Positions 41,731 to 49,956 of a DNA stretch of 64,000 nucleotides are shown one piece after another. Source of the DNA: Arthrobacter sp. B2a2-09 (GTDB lineage Bacteria; Actinomycetota; Actinomycetes; Actinomycetales; Micrococcaceae); the NCBI RefSeq assembly GCF_027587375.1, contig NZ_JAMXIC010000025.1, positions 1 to 64,000 of the forward strand. Direction: 5' to 3'. A model generated the notes under the pieces. It worked only from the letters and a program-made list of their open reading frames with translations. It did no database searches and was not told the origin of the DNA. The position numbers and the translations under genes are program-made. Each line of letters starts with the position of its first letter. Position 1 is the first letter of the stretch.

Positions 41731-43965
41731 TTACTTGAGCCCTGCCCCGGGCAGGAGTTCGACGGTGCCGAGCGAGTCCGCGACGAAGGCATAGTCCCAG
41801 GCGCGCTCGCGCCACTGCACGTATCGTCCTGAGGCTCCGCCGTGTCCGCCGTCCATCTCGATCTTCATCACGATCGGCGCCGTGCCGGTGGTCTCCGAGC
41901 GCAGCACTTGGACCCACTTGGCGGGTTCCACGTAGAACACGCGGGTGTCGTTGAAGGACGTGACAGCAGCGATCCGCGGGTACGGAACGGCGCGGACGTT
42001 CTCGTACGGAGTGTAGGACTTCATGTACTCGTACACCTCGGAATCTGTAATGGGATTGCCCCACTCCTCCCACTCAAGCGCGGAGAGCGGCAGTTCCGGG
42101 TCCAGGATGGTGTTGAGCGCGTCCACGAAGGGCACGGCGGCCACGATCGCCGCGTACTTTTCCGGTGCAAGGTTGGCCACGGCTCCCATCAGCAGGCCGC
42201 CTGCGGAGCCACCCATGGCGGCGATCCGCTCCGGCGCCACCCAGCCGGACTGTGAAAGCCAGTCTGTTGCGGCGATGAAGTCCGTGAAGGTGTTCTTCTT
42301 GTTGAGTTTCTTGCCGTCGTCGTACCAGCGCCGGCCGAGCTCGCCGCCGCCGCGGATGTGGGCGATCACCATGACGATTCCGCGGTCGAGGAGGGACAAA
42401 CGTGCCACGCCGAAGCCGGGATCCATGCTGACCTCGTACGAGCCATAGCCGTAGACCAGGCCTGCAGCGCTTGAGTCTTGCGTAAGGGAGGCGTGCCGCA
42501 GCACGGACAGCGGGACGCGCGTGCCGTCCGCCGCCGTCGCCCATTCCCGGGTGGCCACGTAGTCGGACGCGGTGTAGCCGCCCAGCACCGGGCTTTCCTT
42601 CCGCAGCAGCAGTTCGCCGTGCGGCAGCGCCGTGGTGGGCAGCACGAAGTCGTACACCCGCGACGGCGTGAAGAAGGAGGTGTAGCCGATCCGGATCACC
42701 GGGGCCTCGTAGTCCGAACCCGCCACGCCGGCGGTGTACAGCTCCTCGTCGAAGGCGGGCTCCACGGCCGCAAGCTGCGCCGCGGTTCCCAGCCCGGCGA
42801 GGGGCAGCACCTGCACGCGTTCGATCGTGTCCTGCCGTACCGCCACCACCAGATGCGTCGAGGTGACGCCGGCCCCGTTGACGCGAACGGCGTCGGAATG
42901 CTCGACGACGGTGCGCCAGTGCTGCTCGGCCAGGGGCTTGGCGAACTCGGCCGGGTCCGCGATGGACACCATCGAGTTGATGGCGTCTTTGTTGTGGGTC
43001 AGGAGGATGGTCTCCGCTTTTCGTCCATCGGCGCCGTCAAGGAGGAACGGCTCGGCCTCGTAGAGGATGCGTTCATCGCGGGAAATCACGGTGGACAGGC
43101 CGGCGTCGAAGTCGTCAAAGCGCAGCAGGCGCGTCTCGCTGAATTCCGAGCAGCCGATGCTCAACACGAGGTACCTCCGGTCGGAGGAGAGCTCGAATCC
43201 GAGCCACATGGCGACGTCGTCCTCTTGGTAGATCACCTCGTCCTCGCTGACAGGCGTGCCCAAGACGTGCGACTTCACCTGGTACGGGCGCCAGGAATCG
43301 TCCACCACGGTGTAGAAGATCCGGGTGCCATCGGGGGAGAAGGCCACACCGTAGAAAATGTTCTCGATGACGTCGGGCAGCAGTTCGCCCGTCCGCAGGT
43401 CCTTGATGCGGAGCGTGAAGCGTTCCTCGCCGGAATTGTCCACAGCGTAGGCATAGAGGTTGCCGTCCCGGGTCACGGCGGTGCCGCCAATCGAGAAGAA
43501 CGGCTTGCCTTCCGCCTCGGCATTGCCGTCCAGCAAGACTTCTTCGCCCTGGAGTTCGACGCCGGGTTCCACCGCCGGCGGAGTCCAGTCCGCTACTGCG
43601 TCGCCCGAGTTTGCAGCCCGGAAACGGCACAGGATGCCGTACTCCTTGCCCTCAACGGAGCGGGTGTAGTACCACCAATCGTCCTTGCGGCTAGGGACCG
43701 AGAGGTCCGTCTCCTGGGTGCGTCCCTTGATTTCCTGGAAGATGGCCTCCCGCAGCGGTTCCTGGTGCGCGGTGACGGCCTCCTGGTAGGCGTTTTCAGC
43801 CTTCAAATGCTCAACGACCTCGGAGGATTCCTTGTCCCGCAGCCATTCGTAGTTGTCCACGAAAACATCGCCGTGGTGCTCGCGCGTGTGCGGCACCTTC
43901 TTGGCGACGGGGGCCGTTGGGCCGTCGACGTGGGATGGCTGGGCGGAACCGGAAGTCTGGGTCAT
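41731..43965 (-). CDS. ptrB: S9 family prolyl oligopeptidase / oligopeptidase B
   Basis: A 744-aa cytoplasmic peptidase with an N-terminal beta-propeller and C-terminal alpha/beta-hydrolase. The nucleophile is Ser in AAMGGSAGGLLMGA, the acid lies in the AVTSFNDTRV region and the histidine in EMDGGHGGASGR. HIRGGGELGRRWYDDGKKLN is typical of oligopeptidase B. It cleaves short peptides after basic residues. The gene starts MTQTSGSAQ and stands alone, 56 bp after the kinase gene on the same strand. Confidence 0.9.
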   Translation of the reverse strand: MTQTSGSAQPSHVDGPTAPVAKKVPHTREHHGDVFVDNYEWLRDKESSEVVEHLKAENAYQEAVTAHQEPLREAIFQEIKGRTQETDLSVPSRKDDWWYYTRSVEGKEYGILCRFRAANSGDAVADWTPPAVEPGVELQGEEVLLDGNAEAEGKPFFSIGGTAVTRDGNLYAYAVDNSGEERFTLRIKDLRTGELLPDVIENIFYGVAFSPDGTRIFYTVVDDSWRPYQVKSHVLGTPVSEDEVIYQEDDVAMWLGFELSSDRRYLVLSIGCSEFSETRLLRFDDFDAGLSTVISRDERILYEAEPFLLDGADGRKAETILLTHNKDAINSMVSIADPAEFAKPLAEQHWRTVVEHSDAVRVNGAGVTSTHLVVAVRQDTIERVQVLPLAGLGTAAQLAAVEPAFDEELYTAGVAGSDYEAPVIRIGYTSFFTPSRVYDFVLPTTALPHGELLLRKESPVLGGYTASDYVATREWATAADGTRVPLSVLRHASLTQDSSAAGLVYGYGSYEVSMDPGFGVARLSLLDRGIVMVIAHIRGGGELGRRWYDDGKKLNKKNTFTDFIAATDWLSQSGWVAPERIAAMGGSAGGLLMGAVANLAPEKYAAIVAAVPFVDALNTILDPELPLSALEWEEWGNPITDSEVYEYMKSYTPYENVRAVPYPRIAAVTSFNDTRVFYVEPAKWVQVLRSETTGTAPIVMKIEMDGGHGGASGRYVQWRERAWDYAFVADSLGTVELLPGAGLK

Positions 43966-44043
43966 GCTCTCAATATATAGAGGCTGTACGACATCCGCGC
44001 CCGCGTTCGCTGCGGGGGTAGCAATGGGGGTAGCGGTGCGCGC

Positions 44044-44538
44044 TTAGGTGCAGGTGAATTGGCCCGTCTTGGCCGTGCCGGTCCAGACGTTGCTGGTCCC
44101 GGGGACCGCATATTGGTTTTGGACGGACCAGTTCCAGGTTCCAAGGTGGGGAACGATTTTCGCGGTGTAGGTTCCGCCGCCGCTTTGATTGCTGCTGCCC
44201 GTAAAGACGACGATCCCGAGGATCGAGGTGACGGTGAATTGTCCCTGGAAGCGGGGATCCGTCAATGCCCAGTCTGTGACGCTGATGGTGAGGTTCGATC
44301 CTTGGCAACTCGCGCTGACCGTGGCGGTCGACGCCAGGGTGGCGGAAGACACGGGCTGCGAAGCGCCCGCGGACGAATTGAAAGCAGCTTGGGCGATGCC
44401 GGGTGCGAAAACCAGTACGGCAGCCGCTGCCAGAACCGCGGCGACTCGGCCGAACGCAGGCGTCTGCGCGACGTCGGCGGTGCTCCGGCTTCTACGCAAG
44501 GTCAGCGGCTTTCTGTCAGGCCCGGTGGTCCATTCCAT
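44044..44538 (-). CDS. Secreted protein of the SipW/TasA-like cluster
   Basis: A 164-aa exported protein: a basic N-terminus, a hydrophobic stretch (RVAAVLAAAAVLVFAPGIAQ) with likely cleavage near AQA-AF, then a beta-rich domain with two Cys (SASCQG and the C-terminal QFTCT) that may form a disulfide. Third gene after the TasA-like and SipW genes on the same strand, 55 bp behind the peptidase gene, so it is probably another surface component. ATG at 44538; a GTG at 44571 is possible. Family not recognised. Confidence 0.7.
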   Translation of the reverse strand: MEWTTGPDRKPLTLRRSRSTADVAQTPAFGRVAAVLAAAAVLVFAPGIAQAAFNSSAGASQPVSSATLASTATVSASCQGSNLTISVTDWALTDPRFQGQFTVTSILGIVVFTGSSNQSGGGTYTAKIVPHLGTWNWSVQNQYAVPGTSNVWTGTAKTGQFTCT

Positions 44539-44593
44539 TCTTACCGGTTTCAGGCGGTAAGGGCAGGGCACCCGGTTCGGTTCTTCGAGGATC

Positions 44594-45607
44594 TCATGCA
44601 GCGCGTCGGGCGGTGTGACCGCCCAGGGCTTTTTCCAACTGCGGCTGGTGCTGCCGTACTTCTTCCCCGGCTTGAACCGCCGCGCTGTGATCGGTCATGA
44701 CCAGGGCACGTTCCAGGCGGACGCAGTGCTGTTCCATCCGGAGCGCCCCCACCATGGAGGAGCTGGTTTTCAGGCTGAGCACCGCATCCATCGCGAGGTC
44801 ACTGTTGCCGGTGCTCAGGGCGTGGCTGATCTTGTCCACCCGCTGGGGCAGCAGCCTGGCGTAGGCAGCCGCGAACTTCTCGGCGGCCTCCTTGCTCTTC
44901 ATCTCCCGTGCCAGGCGCTTCAGGGGGCGGCGGTCAAAGGCCGGCAGGGCCCGTTCAGCAGCGCCGGCGTCCACAGCGGCGTCGTCAGCTTCAGGCTTTT
45001 TCCGCCAAATGGACACGAGGAGCATGACCACCAAGGCAGCCGGGGCGCCATACATCAGGACTTTCAAGACGATGGGATCACGAAGAGCACGGATCGCGTT
45101 GCCGAGGTAGGGAATCGTGAAGACTTGACGGTCAACCTGGCCACCAGCCAACGTTGCTGTCCAGGGGTCGGCGCCGTTGTTGGCATCGCCCTTGGTACGA
45201 ACGGTCGCGGTGCCTTGGCTGTTGACTGCCAGGTCAATGATCCGGTGGGTCTCCACACGCTGGTCCTCCACCGGAATGTGGTACGTGATGATGTCCCCGA
45301 CCTTCAGGTCTTTGACCGCGACGGGAACAGTGACAACGACGTCTCCCGGGTTGATCAGCGGCGACATGGAGCCCGTGAGCATCGTGCTGGTCTGGTAGCC
45401 AAGGATGCGGGGCCCGACGGCGAGGAACAGGAACGTCGCGATGGCCGCCACCATCACCGTGCTAGCGATGAACCGCACGAAAAACTGGACAACCCTCGAC
45501 CCAATGCCCCGGTTCTTGTCGGTGCCGGGCTTCTCGGAGCCGGGTGTCGCCGTCGTTGTTGTGGCTGTCCGGGAGACCCGCCGGTGGCGGACCAGTGATG
45601 CGGTCAT
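44594..45607 (-). CDS. sipW: SipW-type signal peptidase I with a C-terminal HPt-like domain
   Basis: A 337-aa membrane protein. Residues about 40-205 are an archaeal/ER-like signal peptidase I (S26B): a first membrane helix (FIASTVMVAAIATFLFLAVG), nucleophile Ser in MLTGSMSPLINPGD, His instead of Lys in VETHRIIDLA, KGDANN, and a second helix near 200. Residues about 235-330 resemble a histidine phosphotransfer domain (FAAAYARLLPQRVDKISHAL, then AVLSLKTSSSMVGALRM), but the phospho-accepting His is Leu. The 61123 protein has the same domain. RBS GGAG supports ATG 45607. Confidence 0.85.
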   Translation of the reverse strand: MTASLVRHRRVSRTATTTTATPGSEKPGTDKNRGIGSRVVQFFVRFIASTVMVAAIATFLFLAVGPRILGYQTSTMLTGSMSPLINPGDVVVTVPVAVKDLKVGDIITYHIPVEDQRVETHRIIDLAVNSQGTATVRTKGDANNGADPWTATLAGGQVDRQVFTIPYLGNAIRALRDPIVLKVLMYGAPAALVVMLLVSIWRKKPEADDAAVDAGAAERALPAFDRRPLKRLAREMKSKEAAEKFAAAYARLLPQRVDKISHALSTGNSDLAMDAVLSLKTSSSMVGALRMEQHCVRLERALVMTDHSAAVQAGEEVRQHQPQLEKALGGHTARRAA

Positions 45608-45632
45608 GGCTGGGTCTCCGTTCATGTAGGAG

Positions 45633-45674
45633 GCCCTCCGCCGTCGTTTTTCAGGGGGGTCGACGGCGGAGGGC
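45633..45674 (-). promoter_or_regulatory. Hairpin between the TasA-like gene and sipW
   Basis: A perfect 14-bp stem (GCCCTCCGCCGTCG and its complement at 45661-45674) with a 14-base loop sits between the TasA-like stop and the sipW start. There is no T-tract in the direction of transcription, so it may partly terminate, or protect the upstream mRNA, giving more fibre protein than peptidase. Confidence 0.65.
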
Positions 45675-45689
45675 TGGCTTGGGTGCGGG

Positions 45690-46313
45690 CTACTTGTTGG
45701 TTGCGGTGCGCTGCGTGCCCGTGAAGTTGAATGCGATGGTGCTGCTCTGGCTCTGGAGGGTGTTGTCAGCCGTGGCCGGCAGTGTCAGCGTGACCCGCAG
45801 GTCATCGGTCTGGCCCGCGGTGACCGAGGTCAGGTTGGCCAGGGCCATGTTGGCGCCGATAACGGGGCGGCTGGCCAGGACGCTGGTGGTGGTGCCGGAG
45901 CAAGTGTAGGTGTAAGCGGGCGCGGTGCCGGCCTCGGTCCAAGGGACGGAGCAGGCATCGACGACGACCTGCAGGCCCATGGTGGTGTTGGTGTCCAGCA
46001 AGGAGGTGGGCAGGGCCGAGGTGGTGAGGGTGATCGCTGACAGTGCCTGGTTTCCGGCGGCGTTGCTCAGGGTGGCTGTGCGCTGCACGGTGTCACCGGG
46101 GACCATGCCGGAAGCGGCGACGCTGAGCCGGTTCCCGGTGGTGCCTGCGGTGCCGAGGGCGATGTTCACGATGCCGGAGGCAACGGCGTTGCTGGCGGAA
46201 GTGCTGGAGGTGAAGGCACCGTAGGTTCCGAGTCCCGCCACGCCGGCAGCTGTGCCGACCAGGGCCAGGGAAGCAATGACTTTACCGGTGGTGGTTTTCA
46301 GGTTGAGACCCAT
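45690..46313 (-). CDS. TasA/camelysin-like SipW-dependent surface protein
   Basis: A 207-aa exported protein. The signal region (GKVIASLALVGTAAGVAGLG then TYGAFTSSTSASN) has the Ala-rich, aromatic and FTSS ending characteristic of SipW substrates. The mature part is a Thr/Ser-rich beta domain (TLSNAAGNQALSAITLTTS). Relatives form extracellular fibres or spore-coat proteins in bacilli; actinobacterial members are little studied. It is directly upstream of sipW, so peptidase and substrate are co-expressed. Start ATG 46313, with a weak GGA upstream. Confidence 0.8.
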   Translation of the reverse strand: MGLNLKTTTGKVIASLALVGTAAGVAGLGTYGAFTSSTSASNAVASGIVNIALGTAGTTGNRLSVAASGMVPGDTVQRTATLSNAAGNQALSAITLTTSALPTSLLDTNTTMGLQVVVDACSVPWTEAGTAPAYTYTCSGTTTSVLASRPVIGANMALANLTSVTAGQTDDLRVTLTLPATADNTLQSQSSTIAFNFTGTQRTATNK

Positions 46314-46388
46314 GATGATATCCGTTTCTTGAAGCCCGGGAGACCGGGACTTTGCTGTCCGATAACCATTACTTTCCGGCAGGATTTT

Positions 46389-46428
46389 TAGGAAGGCGCA
46401 AGGATTTCCCAAGCTTCTGTTCAAGATT
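46389..46428 (-). promoter_or_regulatory. 11-bp-phased direct repeats before the TasA-like gene
   Basis: TAGGAA (46389), AAGGAT (46400), AAGCTT (46411) and AAGATT (46423) are spaced 11, 11 and 12 bp in the 203-bp gap. The phasing resembles OmpR/PhoB-family binding sites and the TAAGAT series at 61060. Nothing else is seen in this gap. Confidence 0.45.
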
Positions 46429-46516
46429 AGTTAAATATTCGATCAAGTAGTTTTCGAGTGGTGGGCGGCAGGCGCTTGCAGCCTCCAAGTAGTGGAAACG
46501 CGTAGCCCGCGCTGCC

Positions 46517-47560
46517 TCAGTAACCGTGGGCAGCCACATACTCCGGCAGGGTTCCGTCCCGCAGCGCCGCGGCCACTTGCCCGATCCCTGCGTAGTCGGG
46601 CACCACAATGGATTGCCCGTCCGCGGAAGTGCCCGTTCCGGCGGTCGGAAGGGTGAAGAAGACTGAGGCGCCGGGATCCACTGTGCGGAGTGCGTAGGCC
46701 AGGATGGCCACGGCTGCGGGGTCGTATCCCTGGTCTACGGTGAGGTAGTTAGTGGCGAAATTGACCAGGCCCAGGACGGCAGCGGGAGTCTGGATTCCAC
46801 CTCTGAGCTTGGTCAGAAGGGCATGGAGGAACGTTTGTTGGTTGCGGACGCGCTGGTAGTCACCATCCACGAACGCGTAGCGCTCGCGGACAAACTCCAA
46901 GGCAGCCTCTCCGTCCAAATGGTTGACGCCGGCAACGAAAACGTGATGGGTGTCAAAGTCGGCGGTGAAGGGCAGCGTGACATTGACGTCGATCCCGCCG
47001 AGGGCATCCGTGAGGACCTTGAAGCCCTGGAAGTCCAGCATGACTGTGTGGTCAATGTGCGTGCCCAGCAGTGTCTCGACGGTCTGGACCACCAGGGGGA
47101 TCCCTCCCACCTCGAGGCTGGCGTTGATTTTGGCTGCACCGTAACCCGGGATGTTCACCCAGTTGTCGCGCATGATCGAAATGCCGTAGACCTTTTGCCG
47201 GTCCGCTGGAACATGGATCAGCATCAGGCAATCCGAGCGTTGGTCCGACGACTGGCCTGTTGTGACGGTCTGGTTGTTTTGGTCCCTGGCATTTGCGCGG
47301 CTGTCGCTGCCGATCACCAGGATGTTCATGGGCGTTGCGGGAAGCTCAGGGATTGTCGGCGGGGCGGGTGCGGCTGCGGTTGGCGCGGGGGACTTGGCGG
47401 GGGACGGAGTGCGGGTAGCGCTTGCGCCCGCGGAAGCGCTTGAGGGCGACGATCCGGATGAGGTCCTGCCGGATCCGGCGACGATTGCGGCAAGGACCAC
47501 GACGATCGCCAGCAAAACTGCCAGGCCCGCCGCAAGCCACAGTCGCCGTCGTCTGTCCAT
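46517..47560 (-). CDS. LytR-CpsA-Psr (LCP) family cell-wall glycopolymer ligase
   Basis: A 347-aa membrane-anchored protein: one N-terminal helix (LWLAAGLAVLLAIVVVLAAI), a Ser/Pro/Ala-rich linker, then the LCP domain with NILVIGSDSRA, RSDCLMLIHV, ISIMRDNWVNIPGYG (conserved Arg and Asp contacting the polyprenyl-pyrophosphate) and the FVRERYAF region. LCP proteins attach teichoic-acid-like polymers to peptidoglycan. It lies upstream of the TasA-like gene on the same strand with its own spacing of 203 bp. Confidence 0.88.
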   Translation of the reverse strand: MDRRRRLWLAAGLAVLLAIVVVLAAIVAGSGRTSSGSSPSSASAGASATRTPSPAKSPAPTAAAPAPPTIPELPATPMNILVIGSDSRANARDQNNQTVTTGQSSDQRSDCLMLIHVPADRQKVYGISIMRDNWVNIPGYGAAKINASLEVGGIPLVVQTVETLLGTHIDHTVMLDFQGFKVLTDALGGIDVNVTLPFTADFDTHHVFVAGVNHLDGEAALEFVRERYAFVDGDYQRVRNQQTFLHALLTKLRGGIQTPAAVLGLVNFATNYLTVDQGYDPAAVAILAYALRTVDPGASVFFTLPTAGTGTSADGQSIVVPDYAGIGQVAAALRDGTLPEYVAAHGY

Positions 47561-47798
47561 GTCCGGAAAGTACCACCCAGGTGGGTTAAAAACGCATCCA
47601 GGAAGGCCTCATTTCGGCCACAAAAGTAGCCCGAATGCAGTCCCAGTGTCTCGACAAAATAACGTTCTGGTAGCACGATGGGAGATAAATCGCTCGCCTT
47701 CACTGGGCCGGCTTTGCCGTGCCCTATCCGTTCCGCAATGGGGGGCTCTTTTGCCCACGGAACTGGACGTTATCCCTCCGAGCAAAGGAGGATCCTGC

Positions 47799-47939
47799 AT
47801 GGCCCAACGTCGCGGCGCCGCGCCATATGCGGGGGATGGGCAGCAGCCGCGAGCTGAAGTTCATAGGGAAGTTCAGGAAACCGAGTCACCGTCAAACGAC
47901 GCCATGGTCTCCGGCGCCTCAAAATTTCCAGGCTTATAA
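47799..47939 (+). CDS. Small ORF of 46 aa with strong ribosome binding site
   Basis: AAAGGAGG (47784-47791) stands seven bases before the ATG. The protein starts MAQRRGAAPYAGDGQQPRAE and ends MVSGASKFPGL; it is hydrophilic and mixed-charge, with no signal peptide. It ends 38 bp before the cupredoxin gene and could be co-transcribed with it. The near-perfect Shine-Dalgarno is the main support. No family recognised. The rest of the 417-bp gap after the LCP start shows no other gene. Confidence 0.5.
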   Translation: MAQRRGAAPYAGDGQQPRAEVHREVQETESPSNDAMVSGASKFPGL

Positions 47940-47977
47940 CAGCCGGTCAGCAAAGATTTTCCTAAGGAATGAGTCTT

Positions 47978-48940
47978 ATGACTGCTCATCCAAAACCCCT
48001 TATATTGCCGCGCCTTCGAGCGCTCATGATTTTGCTCCTTGCCCTGGTGTTGCCTGTGGCACTCAGTGGCACAGCGGTCGCGGACGGTGGCAAATCCGCA
48101 AGGACTTGGACTGTCCAGGTCGGCTCCGAATCGTCGGACCAGGCCATCCAAGGAATGTCCTTCCTGCCGAAGAACATTTTCATCAATGCCGGCGACAAAA
48201 TCACGTGGGAGGCCAACTCGGCCGAAATCCATACGGTCACGTTCCTGGCCTCGGGGCAAACCATCGAGTCCACCCAACCCTTTGATCCTTTCAGCCCCCT
48301 CTATATATCCGCGCAGGGCGGCACGTCCTACGACGGGCGCTCCTATTACAACTCCGGTGTGATGTCGAACGTCTCGAACAGCGGGTTCGCCGAAGTTGAT
48401 TCCTATACCTTGAAGTTCCCGGATACCGGCGACTTCACGTATTACTGCTTGGTGCATGGCGCGGCCCAGAAGGGTACAATCCACGTGCGGGCCAAGGGTA
48501 CGGACTACCCGTACACCCAGGAGCAGTACAACAACCGGGTAGAGCGGGCCGAACAGGCCATCATCCGTGACGGCCTCCAGCAATGGAGCGACGCCCGCGA
48601 CCAGGCGGACAACCACACCGTGATTTCCGGGGCCGACGACGGCGTGGCAATGGTCATGCGGTTCATCGAACCTAAAGTGGTCATCCACGTTGGTGAGAAA
48701 GTGAGCTTCGTGAACAACGGCATGGGCGAGCCGCACACCGTTACCTTCGGTGCCGAGCCTGCCAATCCGTTCCCGCCGCTGGGCGATCCGACGAATTACA
48801 CGGGCGGCCAGCTCAATTCGGGCCTCGTGCCGCCAGGCGTCACCTTCACCGTGACATTCAACAAGGCAGGGGTGTATGACTACATCTGCGCACTCCACGA
48901 CTACTTTGGAATGGCCGGCAAGGTGGTGGTGAAGGACTAA
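47978..48940 (+). CDS. Secreted two-domain cupredoxin (plastocyanin-like)
   Basis: A 320-aa exported protein. The signal peptide (LRALMILLLALVLPVALSGT, cleavage near AVA-DG) is followed by two blue-copper domains. Domain 1 has His in AEIHTVTF and YYCLVHG but Gln where the axial Met is usual. Domain 2 has His in EPHTVTF and YICALHDYFGM with a complete Cys-His-Met set. It may carry electrons or store copper outside the cell. Start ATG 47978, nine bases after AAGGA; an ATG at 47969 touches that site. Confidence 0.83.
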   Translation: MTAHPKPLILPRLRALMILLLALVLPVALSGTAVADGGKSARTWTVQVGSESSDQAIQGMSFLPKNIFINAGDKITWEANSAEIHTVTFLASGQTIESTQPFDPFSPLYISAQGGTSYDGRSYYNSGVMSNVSNSGFAEVDSYTLKFPDTGDFTYYCLVHGAAQKGTIHVRAKGTDYPYTQEQYNNRVERAEQAIIRDGLQQWSDARDQADNHTVISGADDGVAMVMRFIEPKVVIHVGEKVSFVNNGMGEPHTVTFGAEPANPFPPLGDPTNYTGGQLNSGLVPPGVTFTVTFNKAGVYDYICALHDYFGMAGKVVVKD

Positions 48941-49176
48941 ACCTTGGACTAAGCCGCTGATTTGAACGCATGCGCTGATTTGAACGCATACCGGGGCTTG
49001 TTTCCCGTACCGGCGCTACAAACGCCCGGCTGGGAAACAAGCGCCGGAGCCGAGCCGGAGCCCCGTCGGAGCCGAGTCGGTGCCGAGTCGGTGCCGGTGG
49101 GTCGATGGTGGGCGCCGACGTCGTGCGCGCGTTGTATTCTGGACCCTTATCCTGAATTAATAAGCACGCTTAGGAA

Positions 49177-49857
49177 ATGAGTCTTTGCGCCATGTTGGAC
49201 AGCCCTCGTACATATTCAAGTGCACTGGGCGCCCCGGGGTTTCTGGCCGGAACCTTCCTCTTTGACCCGCTCACAGGGAAAGCGGAATGGTCCGACGGCC
49301 TCTTCAACCTCCACGGCTACCAGCGAGGGGAAGTAGTGCCCACGCTCGAGCTGCTGATGTCGCACAAGCACCCGGATGACAGGCCGCGGGCCATGGAGAT
49401 CCTGGCTCAAGTATTCCGCGACGGCGGCCATTTCTGCATTTACCACCGGATCATTGACGCGCAGGGACATGTCCGTCGGGTGCTGACGGCGGGGAACGCG
49501 CAACTGGGCCCATCGGGGACCGTCGCGCTCGAGGGGACCACGGTCGACCTGACGTCCACGCTGCGGCGGGAAACCGAGCATGCGGCGCGTGACGCCGTCG
49601 CGGGTGCCAATGCGACGCGGGGCGTCATCAATCAGGCACGCGGCATCCTGATGGGGCGGCTGCTCCTTAGCTCCGAGGCCGCCTTCAAACTGCTCGTGAG
49701 TTGTAGCAGCATGACGAACGTCAAGGTCGCGGTCCTCGCCTCCCACCTTGTCCGCGTGGCTGACACCGATCAGGGCCCGGAAGCAATGGACGAGTTCATT
49801 CGTGTTCTCCAGGCTTGCGACCAGGCTGCCGTAAAACGCGCGTTGGACCCGCAGTAA
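49177..49857 (+). CDS. PAS-ANTAR domain RNA-binding regulator
   Basis: A 226-aa protein. Residues 15-135 are a PAS domain (FLFDPLTGKAEWSDGLFNLH, YHRIIDAQGHVRRVL). Residues about 145-205 form an ANTAR domain (NATRGVINQARGILMGRLLL, then AFKLL), which in other proteins binds paired stem-loops in mRNA to prevent termination. The target RNA is unknown. The 235-bp gap before it has a 17-bp direct repeat (GCTGATTTGAACGCAT at about 48955 and 48972) and GAGTCGGTGCC repeats. AGGAA is adjacent to the ATG. Confidence 0.82.
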   Translation: MSLCAMLDSPRTYSSALGAPGFLAGTFLFDPLTGKAEWSDGLFNLHGYQRGEVVPTLELLMSHKHPDDRPRAMEILAQVFRDGGHFCIYHRIIDAQGHVRRVLTAGNAQLGPSGTVALEGTTVDLTSTLRRETEHAARDAVAGANATRGVINQARGILMGRLLLSSEAAFKLLVSCSSMTNVKVAVLASHLVRVADTDQGPEAMDEFIRVLQACDQAAVKRALDPQ

Positions 49858-49956
49858 GAAGCCGGCTGGCGCAGCCATCGCCTCTCGCCCGGCGGCGTGG
49901 CAGTATGTTGTGAGTCAGGCTCGATGAGGGCGTCTCCGCGACAAGGAGCGACGGTC

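Noticed and set aside
42478..43980. 500-aa open frame antisense to the S9 peptidase
   Set aside because: Shadow frame; the peptidase on the other strand has intact catalytic motifs.
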